Source: Candidatus Daviesbacteria bacterium (GTDB taxonomy: Bacteria; Patescibacteria; Microgenomatia; Daviesbacterales; UBA10151). From it: a stretch of DNA of 64,000 nt. This document shows, one piece after another, positions 32,767 through 41,954 of this stretch; within the stretch, counting starts at the first letter, position 1, and each line of letters starts with the position of its first letter. A program made the translations under genes and the position numbers. The DNA is taken from assembly GCA_028687915.1 (NCBI GenBank), contig JAQTZF010000001.1, forward strand, positions 558,001 through 622,000, written 5' to 3'. The notes beneath the pieces were generated by a model. It was not told the DNA's origin, did not search any database, and was given only the letters and a program-made list of their open reading frames with translations.

Positions 32767-34410
32767 ATGTTTTCTTATTCAACCTTAATATATATTATTT
32801 CCTCAGCTGTAACCTATGCTCTAATTTACTTTCATCTATCTACTGCAAATTTTCAGCAAATAACAGCTGTATTACTTTTTGCGATATTAATATTGTTAGG
32901 GCGAATTATGATGGTTCGCAATGATTTTGTATTTGGAAAGTTAGGGTACTTTATTGGATTGTTTTTAAGTTCATTTTTTGTGCAGATATTAATTTTGGCT
33001 ACAGGGGGAATATATAGTTCTTTTTTGATTTTGATACATCTTTTTACTTTAGGATCTAGCTTTTTGGTAAATATTTCTTCATCAATGGTTTTTTTAGCAT
33101 TAACACTATCAATTTTAGTTACAAGCATATATTCAAATCCGCAAATGTTAGCTATTTTTAAAGATGATCCCGGGTCAGCAGCTTTATACTTTATTTCATT
33201 TATAGTCATTCTTCCAATGGCGCAATATATTGTTTATAGATATCACCTAAAAGATACGATCTTTAAAGTTATAAAAGAATATGCAGAAACAGGGGAACAA
33301 AGAGAAGCCTCGATACTAAATAATATTGCTGAATTAGTTGTAGTTACAGATAAAAATTTACAAATTCTTTCAATCAACGAAGCTTTAGAACAATCTCTTA
33401 ATATTGTTCAGGAAGACTGTATAGGCCGCTCTATATTAGAAATAGTGCCTCTAAAGAATGAGAAAAATGAAAGTGTCACTATGGATGAATTATCTATTTC
33501 TCAAGTATTAGCAGATAAGGCAACCAGAATTATGGATGGGTTTTACTACAAAGAGCTAAAAAGCTCTAAACTTCGTTCTATTGCTATTCAAATTCGTCCT
33601 GTTTTAGATTCTAACGGGGTAGTTAGTCAGATTGTCTTTTTAATAACTAACCCCCGAAGAAATGCTGAGCTGCAACGACATGCTGATTTACAAGAAGCAT
33701 TTACAAAACAAAAATTAATGTTTGAAGATTTAAAAAGCACATTAATTAAGGCAGGGTTAAATAATATTATCTCTAAGGTTGAACTTTTTAATAAATCAGA
33801 GACTGACTTGGTGTTGGCTTATGAAATTCAGGATCATTCAATAAAACCTGTAATAAGTCCGGATGATATTGCTCTTATTGGTAAACAGGCTGTTGCCAGT
33901 AAACAAGCATTGGCACAACATTTAGGTGTAAGTATTCAATTTATTTTGCCAAAAGAAGAAATAGCTGAAGCTAGTCGGTTAAGTTTAATTGACACTCATG
34001 TGGAAGCAGAAGCTTTGCCTTTATCATCTTTTACAGCTCCTGTAGATAAAGCATGGTTTATGGTTTTGCTTCAAAAGTTATTAGATATTAGTTTGCTACT
34101 TGCCTCAGAGAAAACTAATCAACAAATAGACCTGTTAGTCAGACACTCTGTTTCAGATGAAAATATAATAGAGTTGGTGATATCTACACCATACCAAAGT
34201 ATTTCTGATCAAGAAATAGATAAGCTTTTTATTCAATATTATCCCGATTTTACAACCAGAAGTAATCTTTATTTAGGAAGTGGTTTAGAGGGTTATATTG
34301 CTAAAAACATTATTAATCATTTGAATATCCCTTTTGTGGCACAATTTAATCCAGCAAAGTCTATACTTACATTTACTTTTACAATTACAAAAACACTTGA
34401 TTTGCTATAA
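32767..34410 (+). CDS. membrane PAS protein, probably a degenerate histidine kinase
   Basis: The 547-residue protein has about six N-terminal membrane segments (residues 5-160), a PAS domain (about 180-295, ILNNIAELVVVTDKNLQILSINEA) and a C-terminal region like the HATPase domain of sensor kinases: GSGLEGYIAKNIINHL resembles the G2 box. A clear phospho-acceptor His box and the N-box asparagine are not visible (DKAWFMVLLQKLLDISLLLA in the expected place). It may sense a membrane or redox signal without phosphotransfer, or regulate a partner. No response regulator is adjacent. Confidence 0.6.
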   Translation: MFSYSTLIYIISSAVTYALIYFHLSTANFQQITAVLLFAILILLGRIMMVRNDFVFGKLGYFIGLFLSSFFVQILILATGGIYSSFLILIHLFTLGSSFLVNISSSMVFLALTLSILVTSIYSNPQMLAIFKDDPGSAALYFISFIVILPMAQYIVYRYHLKDTIFKVIKEYAETGEQREASILNNIAELVVVTDKNLQILSINEALEQSLNIVQEDCIGRSILEIVPLKNEKNESVTMDELSISQVLADKATRIMDGFYYKELKSSKLRSIAIQIRPVLDSNGVVSQIVFLITNPRRNAELQRHADLQEAFTKQKLMFEDLKSTLIKAGLNNIISKVELFNKSETDLVLAYEIQDHSIKPVISPDDIALIGKQAVASKQALAQHLGVSIQFILPKEEIAEASRLSLIDTHVEAEALPLSSFTAPVDKAWFMVLLQKLLDISLLLASEKTNQQIDLLVRHSVSDENIIELVISTPYQSISDQEIDKLFIQYYPDFTTRSNLYLGSGLEGYIAKNIINHLNIPFVAQFNPAKSILTFTFTITKTLDLL

Positions 34411-34423
34411 GCCTTTTAGATCG

Positions 34424-34451
34424 TTGACAATTATTAGTTAGAATGTATTAA
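34424..34451 (+). promoter_or_regulatory. promoter of the surface carbohydrate-binding genes
   Basis: TTGACA (34424-34429), a 16-bp spacer and TATTAA (34446-34451) precede the ATG at 34473. A leader of about 15 nt is predicted. Confidence 0.5.
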
Positions 34452-34472
34452 TTAATAAAGACTATAAAATAA

Positions 34473-35141
34473 ATGGCGAGAGCTAAACAATCAACAATTA
34501 GTGTTTTGAGGCATTTTTCTTTTGCTCAAAATAGCAATGTGAAATTAGCTGTTTTGACCTCTGTTTTAAGCTTGGTTTTATTCTTTACAGTTGCATCTTT
34601 ATCACCTTTTAAAAATATGCTGCTGTCATCGCTTTTTCCCAAACAAGCATCATACGCTTCAATTACTTCTACACCAGCTCCTACCACTGGTTTAAATTTA
34701 TTGAAAAATGGTTCTTTTGAAGAAGGAGTGGCTCCCTGGTTTCTAAATGTTACACCTCCAGCAGCAGGTAGTTTATTATCAGCAACAAATACCGCAATTG
34801 ACGGGAGATCTTCTGCTACAGTCAATATTAACTCTAATGCATCGCAATCTTGGTATGTACAATTCCGCCAGGACAACCTTTCTCTTCTTGCTGGTAAATC
34901 TTATACTCTTACTTTTTGGGCAAAAGCAGATAAGCGATTAAAAATTGATTATGCATTACAGCAAATGGAGAGTCCTTATACAGTATATTTTGGGAAGTCA
35001 ATAAATTTATCAACAAAATGGCAAAAGTATAGTTACTTTTACAATGCGACAGCTAACTTAAGTAATGTTTTTCTCGGCTTTAACTTAGCTAGTACAAAAG
35101 CCAGTATTTGGATAGATAATGTTTCACTTGTTTCAAACTAA
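34473..35141 (+). CDS. membrane-anchored carbohydrate-binding-module protein
   Basis: The 222-residue protein has a membrane segment at about residues 26-46, followed by a beta-sandwich resembling carbohydrate-binding module families 4/9 (NLLKNGSFEEGVAPWFLN at the start of the module, LLAGKSYTLTFWAKAD, SIWIDNVSLVSN at the end). It should display a glycan-binding module on the cell surface. It lies 4 bp before the giant multidomain gene and probably shares its transcript and glycan target. Confidence 0.72.
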   Translation: MARAKQSTISVLRHFSFAQNSNVKLAVLTSVLSLVLFFTVASLSPFKNMLLSSLFPKQASYASITSTPAPTTGLNLLKNGSFEEGVAPWFLNVTPPAAGSLLSATNTAIDGRSSATVNINSNASQSWYVQFRQDNLSLLAGKSYTLTFWAKADKRLKIDYALQQMESPYTVYFGKSINLSTKWQKYSYFYNATANLSNVFLGFNLASTKASIWIDNVSLVSN

Positions 35142-35145
35142 AAAT

Positions 35146-38100
35146 ATGGATTCTTTACAGAAAGCTGATAATCGTTTGCATAGGTTTATAAGAAGATTTT
35201 CAAAAAAGCACCTTATTCTTTTTGTTCTGATTCTGTCTGTTATTTCTATATCAATGGTTGTGTTTATTGGTAATCAACTAAACCCCTCTGTTTCTATTGC
35301 CTCTGAGAGCTTAATTTATAGTGACTCACTATCCTCTGGTTGGTATAACTGGTCATGGAGTGCTAATATAGATTTCTTTTCTACCACTATAGTTAGGTCT
35401 GGAAATACTTCAATTGCCTTTACACCACAAGCCTGGGGTGGATTATCTCCAGCTATGGCCAGTGGAACACTGGATACAAATCCCTATACCAATTTACGTT
35501 TTTATATTAATGGAGGATCTGCTGGTGGACAACGATTAAATATTGAAATTCGTAATGGAGATATAGTTGGTCCATCAATTAATATTAATAATTATATTGA
35601 AGGGGGTAGTATTGCAGCTAATCAATGGAGAAAAGTAGATATTCCATTAAGTATATTAAAAGGGAGTGTTTTAACTAATGGGATAATTAATAGAATTGCT
35701 TTAAAAGAAGCACTTGGTATTTCTGAATCAACTGTATATATTGATGATCTTGGCTTTTATACTGCAGCTGTTTTAACTCCTACTCCAACTTTAACCTCAA
35801 CCCCTACAGTAACCCCAATACCTACCAATACTGTTACTCCTTCTCCTACCTCCAGTATCTCTTCACCAGTAATTTATTCTGATTCTTTAGCAAAAGGATG
35901 GGCAAACTGGTCGTGGAGTTCAACAGTTAACCTGTCTTCAACAAAGAATTCTTATTCAGGCAATAGATCTATAGCCTTTACCCCTGCAGGTGGGGGTGGA
36001 TTTTCTCCTGCCTTAACAAGCGGTTCTTTTGATATTTCTCCATATAACCAAATTACCTTTTATATAAACGGAGGAACAGTTGGAAATCAATTATTTGCAC
36101 TTGAATTACGAGATAGTTCAACTATTGGACCAAGGGTGCCGATAAATAATTATATTGAAGGAGGTAGAGTTGCAGCTAATCAATGGAAAAAGGTGGCTAT
36201 CCCACTAAGTGTTTTAAAGGGTTCTGTTTTAGGAAATTCAATAAACAGGTTAGCTTTGGTGTCGACAAGCGGATCTTCTCAGGACACTGTTTATCTTGAA
36301 GATATAATTTTTGTGAATGGGTCGGATATTATTACTCCTCTACCAACCTCCACTATCATTCCTACTATAACGCCTACACCAACCTTAAGCATAACTCCCA
36401 CAAGAATAAATACACCAACCCCAACAAGTGTAATTACTGTTTCTCCTTCTCCAACAGTCACAGCACCACCAATAACTGAAGTATGTACAGCTTCACTTGC
36501 AGCTTGGTCTGCATCTGCAAACCCGGTAATTGAAGGAACTTTAACTAACTTAAATGTAATTACCTCTGGTAACTGTGATGGAAAAACAGTGTCTTTTGAG
36601 GTTTGGGCGGCAACCGGTGTTGCAGGGGTTGGAGATACCAGATCGCGTGTTTCGCCATCCAATGCTGTAATTGTGAATAATCAGGCTACTGGTTCTTGGG
36701 TAGCAGAATATATTCAGCCTGCACAAGTAGGTGTATTTCAGCAAATAGTTTCTTTCTTTGAAAATATTATTACACCACAAGCAGCTACTGCTTCAGAGTA
36801 TTACTTTAAGGTAAATATGGTTGGTGATACACATACAGTAACTTCTGCAGATCCAAAAATGGTTGTTAATCAGCAACCACCTGTACCCAGTGGCGATGTA
36901 GTTAGTATTAATACTGAAAGTACAGTAGGGACAATCAGTGCTGATTTTTATGGTAACAATTTAACTCCGTATGGTGGACCATCTATGACTAAAAATCAAA
37001 ATTTTATTAATAAAGTTGCTCCCTTGAAATACAACACAATAAGAATTCCTGGTGGGTATGAGGCTGATGGTTATCATTGGTGGAATGGAACAATGCAAGT
37101 TTTAGCTGACAGAGGTTATATGTGGACTGGCACTCCTCCACAGCTTGTAGATTACCTATACTTTACAGAATCAGTTGGAGCAAAGCCTATGATTACCGTT
37201 AATTACAGAAGCGGTACTCCCAGAGAAGCTGCTAACTGGGTGGAATATATGAATAGTCCGGTGCCTGCAAATCCTGGTGCAGGATGGACCACATCCTCTT
37301 ATGCTGGTAATCAGGCAGCTCCAAAAGGCTATTTTGCTTGGTTAAGAGCTCAACCGGGGCCAACAACAACATGCAAAGTTTGTGCTGGACATCCAGCTCC
37401 TTATGGGGCAAAGTATTGGGAAGTTGGTAATGAAATTTACTATCATAGGGATGGAAACAGAAATTTAATAGATAATCCAGAACATTATGCTGTTGCCTAT
37501 GTTCCGTTTGCTGATGCTATGAAAGCAGTAGATCCTTCTATAAAAGTAGGCTTTGTTATGGAAGCTTATGATAAATATGTAGGTTCCTGGACTGATAGAT
37601 CAATAAAGGCATTGGCTGCCAATAATACTCTTGGAAAGGTAGACTTTCTTGTTGTTCATTGGTATAGATATTGGGATGATGGTTCATATAATACATGGGG
37701 TATTGAACGTCAGCAGAATGCGGCGTATGGGCATAATGATTTTGTAAAATACGCAGGTTCTTACCCTAAGATTGCAGCAGATTGGATGAGAGGATTGCTT
37801 GAGGCTGCTTCTCCGGGTAGCTCTAATAGAATTGAGTTAAATTTGACGGAGTGGGGGCCAAATTCCGGTGAACCCTGTGATTGGGATGTCTTAAGTATAT
37901 ACAGCCATTTATTTGCCATGCGAACCCTGGCAGAGGCACAGTTGTCAAATTATTTTTCTACAACCTACTGGAATATTAACCAAGGTACTAGTAATTTCTC
38001 TATGATCCAAGATAATTATCAAGTTGGACCAATTTACTGGGCATTTGACATGATGAAAGATTTTGGAAGAGGTGGAGATAAACTGGTTTCTGCTTCTTCT

Positions 38101-39732
38101 GGTAATCCAAATGTTTATACTTATGCTTCAAAACTAAGTAATGGGTCTTTAAGTATTTTGTTACTTAATAATAGTAGTAATTCTTCAAATATGACTGTTA
38201 AATTATCCGGGTTTACCCCATCCGGTACTGCAACACTTCGACAATATGATCAGGCTCTTTTGGGAACGAGTTTTAAGGAGTATCCAAAAGATTGTTCTCA
38301 GAATCAACCCGCTTTACCTCAGGATTGTTGTACTCACGGAGCAACCAACCGAAACGGTGGACCTCAAACACCACCCAGACAATCATCTTTAAATGGTATT
38401 GGTAATCAGTTTAATATTTCATTGCCAGCAGATAGTTCAACTATTTTAGTGATACCATCATCATCGGGAACTGTAACACCCACTCTCACATTAACACCAA
38501 CAATAACTCAAACTTCCACTCCGGTACCCACTTTAACTACTACTCCTGCACCAACCTCTCCTCCAACTGGGAGTATGTCTCCTAATATGATAATTTCGCG
38601 AGGTAAAACAGTATCTGCTTCATCTGGAGATGGACAAAGCCTGGTTAATGGAATTTATAATGATTATGGTTGGAGACCTGGAATTCCTACTGCTTCCAGT
38701 CCTGCCTGGATAGCAATTAATATAGGATCTGGACCATCCAGATTATTATTAAATTGGACTAATACAGCTAGCTATAATTACACAGATACAGGTTATGGAA
38801 CCCCAAGTGACTATGTAATTCAAACATCTGGTAATTCAACAAATGGAAGAGATGGAACATGGTCAAATGTGGTAACTGTAGCTGCAAATAATGTTAGAAA
38901 TAGAGCTCACAGCTTTGATTTTAGTGGTAAAAGCTGGGTGAGGTTATATATTACAAAGACTACTGCAAGCAGTTGGAATAATATGTATGGAGTTGCTTTG
39001 GATGAAATTGATATTCATGATGTTTCACGTTCATCTTCAGATACTTGGTTTTTTATGGGTGATAGCCTTACCGCAAATGACAATCGATCGAATCAGCCTG
39101 ATTATGCAGCTAGTATTAATGCCTTTAATTCCAGTTATTATCCAGCCGAAATTAATGGTGGGATTGGATTTGAAACCAGTGCGAATGGTGTTTCACATAT
39201 TGATAATTGGCTTTCATTAAATCCTGATATGAAATATTGGGCAATTAATTACGGAGGAAATGATGCTGCAGGGAATAATTCAAATACTACGAATTTTAGA
39301 AATAACATGCAAATAATTATTAATAAAATTAAAGCAGCAGGCAAGATTCCTGTGATTGCCAGAATTCATTATATTGCTGATGGAAATCATAATAATATAG
39401 CTGCTTTTAATACAGTTATTGATGATTTAGCTAGGACAAATGGTTTAATCCCAGGGCCGGATTTATATACCTGGTTTTATAACCATCAAAATGAATTAGG
39501 TCCTGATCGTTTACATCCAAATAGTTTAGGATCAGTCTCTATTAACAGATTATGGTCAGAAAGCATGAGAGGACTTTATACAAATGCTGGTTCTGCAAGT
39601 ACAAGCACTGTTGCCAGCACGACAAATAATGGTTTTGGAATTCAAACAATTACAGATTTTGGTCAGACAGCTGTTCAAACTATACAAGATTTTGCAACTC
39701 AAGTAATCCAACTTTATAATCAACCAAAATAG
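35146..39732 (+). CDS. giant surface glycoside hydrolase with binding modules and an SGNH domain
   Basis: The 1528-residue protein has a membrane anchor (about residues 22-42), two copies of a 150-residue binding-like module (56-207, 241-388), Pro-Thr linkers, an Ig-like region (445-565), a clan-A glycoside hydrolase domain (about 584-1108), a further Pro-Thr linker, a discoidin-like module (1145-1295) and an SGNH hydrolase domain (1297-1481, GDSLTA and DRLHP). The hydrolase has an acid/base candidate in WEVGNE near 762 and a nucleophile candidate in LTEWG near 902, like arabinofuranosidases and xylosidases. The ATG at 35146 is chosen over 35119 because it follows the previous stop. Confidence 0.8.
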   Translation: MDSLQKADNRLHRFIRRFSKKHLILFVLILSVISISMVVFIGNQLNPSVSIASESLIYSDSLSSGWYNWSWSANIDFFSTTIVRSGNTSIAFTPQAWGGLSPAMASGTLDTNPYTNLRFYINGGSAGGQRLNIEIRNGDIVGPSININNYIEGGSIAANQWRKVDIPLSILKGSVLTNGIINRIALKEALGISESTVYIDDLGFYTAAVLTPTPTLTSTPTVTPIPTNTVTPSPTSSISSPVIYSDSLAKGWANWSWSSTVNLSSTKNSYSGNRSIAFTPAGGGGFSPALTSGSFDISPYNQITFYINGGTVGNQLFALELRDSSTIGPRVPINNYIEGGRVAANQWKKVAIPLSVLKGSVLGNSINRLALVSTSGSSQDTVYLEDIIFVNGSDIITPLPTSTIIPTITPTPTLSITPTRINTPTPTSVITVSPSPTVTAPPITEVCTASLAAWSASANPVIEGTLTNLNVITSGNCDGKTVSFEVWAATGVAGVGDTRSRVSPSNAVIVNNQATGSWVAEYIQPAQVGVFQQIVSFFENIITPQAATASEYYFKVNMVGDTHTVTSADPKMVVNQQPPVPSGDVVSINTESTVGTISADFYGNNLTPYGGPSMTKNQNFINKVAPLKYNTIRIPGGYEADGYHWWNGTMQVLADRGYMWTGTPPQLVDYLYFTESVGAKPMITVNYRSGTPREAANWVEYMNSPVPANPGAGWTTSSYAGNQAAPKGYFAWLRAQPGPTTTCKVCAGHPAPYGAKYWEVGNEIYYHRDGNRNLIDNPEHYAVAYVPFADAMKAVDPSIKVGFVMEAYDKYVGSWTDRSIKALAANNTLGKVDFLVVHWYRYWDDGSYNTWGIERQQNAAYGHNDFVKYAGSYPKIAADWMRGLLEAASPGSSNRIELNLTEWGPNSGEPCDWDVLSIYSHLFAMRTLAEAQLSNYFSTTYWNINQGTSNFSMIQDNYQVGPIYWAFDMMKDFGRGGDKLVSASSGNPNVYTYASKLSNGSLSILLLNNSSNSSNMTVKLSGFTPSGTATLRQYDQALLGTSFKEYPKDCSQNQPALPQDCCTHGATNRNGGPQTPPRQSSLNGIGNQFNISLPADSSTILVIPSSSGTVTPTLTLTPTITQTSTPVPTLTTTPAPTSPPTGSMSPNMIISRGKTVSASSGDGQSLVNGIYNDYGWRPGIPTASSPAWIAINIGSGPSRLLLNWTNTASYNYTDTGYGTPSDYVIQTSGNSTNGRDGTWSNVVTVAANNVRNRAHSFDFSGKSWVRLYITKTTASSWNNMYGVALDEIDIHDVSRSSSDTWFFMGDSLTANDNRSNQPDYAASINAFNSSYYPAEINGGIGFETSANGVSHIDNWLSLNPDMKYWAINYGGNDAAGNNSNTTNFRNNMQIIINKIKAAGKIPVIARIHYIADGNHNNIAAFNTVIDDLARTNGLIPGPDLYTWFYNHQNELGPDRLHPNSLGSVSINRLWSESMRGLYTNAGSASTSTVASTTNNGFGIQTITDFGQTAVQTIQDFATQVIQLYNQPK

Positions 39733-39814
39733 AGAGTTTTAATTTTAGAGCGAGAGATGCAAGTTATTCCGAACTCTTTCTGCCTCAAATACTATCTCAT
39801 TTTAACAATTTAAT

Positions 39815-39821
39815 GGAGGTG
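39815..39821 (+). other. orphan Shine-Dalgarno site in a gene-free stretch
   Basis: GGAGGTG is followed at the right distance by CTG AAA AAA TTG GGG TGA rather than by a usable gene. It may be the relic of a lost secreted-protein gene. The rest of 39733-39901 shows nothing recognisable. Confidence 0.3.
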
Positions 39822-39901
39822 TATTTAAACTGAAAAAATTGGGGTGATAGTCCTCTTACTGCTTAACACTGTGTACTATGAAAATCTATCTAGAAAAAGA
39901 G

Positions 39902-40171
39902 TTATAACTTCAGCAATATATCCCCAAAAGCTATAAGAATAAAAATTAAGCCAACAAAAAAGTACACCAAACCTACCATTGTGGCTTTTCTACCTTTTAG
40001 ATTCCTTTCTCCTATAATTTGATAAAGGATTTTATCTATAATGCTTCCAATTGATTGATCATTAAGTTTTCGTTGTTTACTTAATAATGTTGGTATAGCA
40101 TCAAACCAGGTAAATAACCCAAACACGAGAAAAGCCCAATCTAATCCACTTAAACGATTAATAAATTCCAT
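39902..40171 (-). CDS. small membrane protein, unknown
   Basis: The 89-residue protein has two hydrophobic segments (about residues 12-24 and 64-85) separated by a basic loop (SKQRKLNDQSIGSIIDKILYQIIGERNLKGRK). I do not recognise a family. It diverges from the membrane protein gene at 40227. Composition and codon use look like those of its neighbours, so it is probably real. Confidence 0.5.
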   Translation of the reverse strand: MEFINRLSGLDWAFLVFGLFTWFDAIPTLLSKQRKLNDQSIGSIIDKILYQIIGERNLKGRKATMVGLVYFFVGLIFILIAFGDILLKL

Positions 40172-40226
40172 AAGTTTAAATTACCTTTTTTGATAAATGA
40201 CTATTTTATTGTAATATATAATTAAT

Positions 40227-40610
40227 ATGTTTAAAAGAAATTTCCTTTTAACAATGATTTTTGGCCTTGTTCCTTCCTTTTTTCTTTACAGAGCTGTTTA
40301 TGGTTTTCTACACGATCAGGTTGTTTGGAAAAATTTAGGATGGTCTGTTTCCTCTCGTTTTTATTCTGGCAGTGGTCTAAAAATACAAGCGCTAGAGGAT
40401 TTGTTAATCTATTTAGGTTTTGTATTATTCTTTAGCTACCGACTTAATTCTAGTGAAAACTTAGTAGGAGGCAACGGATCACTAGATAAAAGGTTTGTAA
40501 CTTTTTTCACTCAAGCATTTAACCCATCCACCTTATTTATCATCATTTTAGTAAGTATTATTTATCTACCATTAGTTTTTCTACTTGGGCAATCTATAAA
40601 CCCTTGGTAG
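40227..40610 (+). CDS. small membrane protein, unknown
   Basis: The 127-residue protein has hydrophobic segments at about residues 6-22, 55-70 and 98-120 and no recognised motif. TATAAT at 40217-40222 lies 4 nt before the ATG, so a leaderless transcript is possible. It is followed by the tRNA-Gly locus on the other strand. Function cannot be inferred. Confidence 0.5.
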   Translation: MFKRNFLLTMIFGLVPSFFLYRAVYGFLHDQVVWKNLGWSVSSRFYSGSGLKIQALEDLLIYLGFVLFFSYRLNSSENLVGGNGSLDKRFVTFFTQAFNPSTLFIIILVSIIYLPLVFLLGQSINPW

Positions 40611-40687
40611 CAAATACTAACCGCTTTTATGTTTATTTAGCCAAACCACTATTTCGAGCCTAAAATCAATAAAAGGGACTATTCTGG

Positions 40688-40700
40688 GGACACTGTCCCG
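40688..40700. repeat. short palindrome after tRNA-Gly
   Basis: GGGACA and TGTCCC are separated by one base, immediately downstream of tRNA-Gly in its direction. It may end or process the tRNA transcript; no T-tract follows on the minus strand. Confidence 0.4.
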
Positions 40701-40705
40701 TCTGG

Positions 40706-40776
40706 AGCGGGGTACGAGAATCGGACTCGCTTCTCTACCTTGGGAAGGTAGCATACTACCGGTGTACTAACCCCGC
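40706..40776 (-). tRNA. tRNA-Gly(CCC)
   Basis: The 71-nt cloverleaf has acceptor GCGGGGT/ACCCCGC, anticodon stem CTACC/GGTAG with loop TTCCCAA, and T-arm GAGTC/GATTCTC-type pairing. The anticodon CCC reads GGG glycine codons. CCA is not encoded. Its first ten bases also encode the last codons and the stop of the GIY-YIG remnant, and a decayed copy of its 5' half lies 231 bp upstream. Confidence 0.93.
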
Positions 40777-40952
40777 ACGAATAATTTCTTGAACCCATTC
40801 CCGCCTTTATAAGACTTTATTTGTTTTTCTCTTCTGCAACATTCAAGATATTCATTATACTCTTCCGTGTAGACTACCTCCCATATTCCTTTTTGTCTTG
40901 TAGATTTAGTATGCCCTCTATTATGTTCAGAAAGGCGCCTTACTAAAAACAT
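40767..40952 (-). pseudogene. GIY-YIG nuclease remnant ending inside tRNA-Gly
   Basis: The 61-residue frame matches the C-terminal two thirds of small UPF0213-like GIY-YIG proteins: RRLSEHNRGHTKSTRQKGIWEVVY, then the catalytic-glutamate region RREKQIKSYKGGNGFKKL. The N-terminal GIY and YIG strands are missing, and the sequence instead joins directly to a partial tRNA-Gly copy. Its last codons GTG CGG GGT TAG lie in the tRNA, with TAG formed by tRNA bases 8-10. Upstream codons to 40985 read through the tRNA copy and are not protein. It is the decayed sibling of the gene at 42864. Confidence 0.75.
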
Positions 40953-41007
40953 CTGACTGGCTTCTCTATCTTGGGAAGGCGGCATACTACCGGTGTACTA
41001 ATCCCGC
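40951..41007 (-). repeat. decayed 5'-half copy of tRNA-Gly
   Basis: The 57 bases align with tRNA-Gly from base 1 into the T-arm, with substitutions in the acceptor (GCGGGAT for GCGGGGT) and anticodon stem that destroy pairing. It lies upstream of the nuclease remnant on the same strand. It has no 3' half and cannot be a functional tRNA. Confidence 0.85.
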
Positions 41008-41046
41008 GTTAACTTATTTCTGAATAATTATACACTCAAATTTAAA

Positions 41047-41721
41047 TTAGCGTGGGATTTTTAACACCATTCCTGGTTGGATGAGATCAGGGTTTGCGAT
41101 ATTGTTTGCTTCAGCGAGTTTGTTGAATTGCATAATATCACCATAAGCTCTTCCAGATATTTTTGATAACCAGTCGCCTTCAACTACTGTATATGTATTT
41201 CCAGTAATTTTTTCACCCCAAGTTGTTTGGTTCTCTGAACCTCCTGTTGCTATTTCATTTGTGGTTGAGGCAGATGAAGTTGCAGTTTGAGTTATAGTTG
41301 GGGTTGCAGCTGCAGTTGTTTCTTCAAGCTTAGGAATTTCTAAAACTTGTCCGGTATTAATGGAGTCTGCATTAGTTAAATTATTAGCTTTAGTTATCTC
41401 AGTATATTTAAATCCATTATTATAGTATTTTTGAGCTATTGTAAATAAAGTATCTCCATTCTTTACTGTGTATTTTCCTGGTAAATTATCAGGTGTTACA
41501 TCAGCCTGGGCTGTTTCTTCTATTTGATTAGAAGGACCAATGGTAGCTTTGTTTGTTTTAAAATAGTTAAATACTAAAATTCCAGCAATTACTACTATTA
41601 ATAAACCCAAAACTAAACTTAAATAAGATTGATCTAGTTTAAGTTGTTCTTGAAGTTTTTGTAATAATGATTGGTTTTTGTTTGTTATTTCGTTGTTAAC
41701 AGTTTTTTTAGATCTTGGCAA
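41047..41721 (-). CDS. membrane-anchored protein with two LysM domains
   Basis: The 224-residue protein has a membrane segment at about residues 37-54 and two LysM domains, YTVKNGDTLFTIAQKYY (about residues 84-131) and YTVVEGDWLSKISGRAYG (about 176-223), which bind peptidoglycan GlcNAc residues. A Thr/Ser-rich linker separates them. The start is a TTG at 41721, fixed by a perfect AAGGAGGTGA site 7-8 nt upstream. It probably tethers the wall to the membrane; no catalytic domain is present. Confidence 0.85.
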   Translation of the reverse strand: MPRSKKTVNNEITNKNQSLLQKLQEQLKLDQSYLSLVLGLLIVVIAGILVFNYFKTNKATIGPSNQIEETAQADVTPDNLPGKYTVKNGDTLFTIAQKYYNNGFKYTEITKANNLTNADSINTGQVLEIPKLEETTAAATPTITQTATSSASTTNEIATGGSENQTTWGEKITGNTYTVVEGDWLSKISGRAYGDIMQFNKLAEANNIANPDLIQPGMVLKIPR

Positions 41722-41727
41722 TTAAAT

Positions 41728-41740
41728 TCACCTCCTTTTT
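41728..41740 (-). promoter_or_regulatory. strong Shine-Dalgarno site of the LysM gene
   Basis: On the minus strand AAAAAGGAGGTGAA precedes the TTG start at 41721. Strong sites like this are rare in the window and fix the non-ATG start. Confidence 0.8.
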
Positions 41741-41940
41741 TATTGGGCAGAATTCGGGGCAGAGCAAAAACATTACTTTGAGCAGAAAAATTATGTTGAT
41801 TTATATTTAATTGATTCAGGAATTTTTGTCAAGTGGATATAATATATTTGTGGGCTTGAAGCAAAAAATCTGGAACTCTTATTCAAATGTTTTGTACATC
41901 AATATAAAGTGTTAAATAGCTTACAAATTTTTGCCTAAAT

Positions 41941-41949
41941 TGTTATAGT
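41941..41949 (+). promoter_or_regulatory. extended -10 promoter of the HIT gene
   Basis: TGTTATAGT ends 5 nt before the ATG at 41955, predicting a leaderless mRNA. Confidence 0.5.
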
Positions 41950-41954
41950 TAGGT

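Noticed and set aside
40953..40985. N-terminal extension of the tRNA-Gly nuclease remnant
   Set aside because: These codons are the partial tRNA copy read in frame, not protein-coding sequence.
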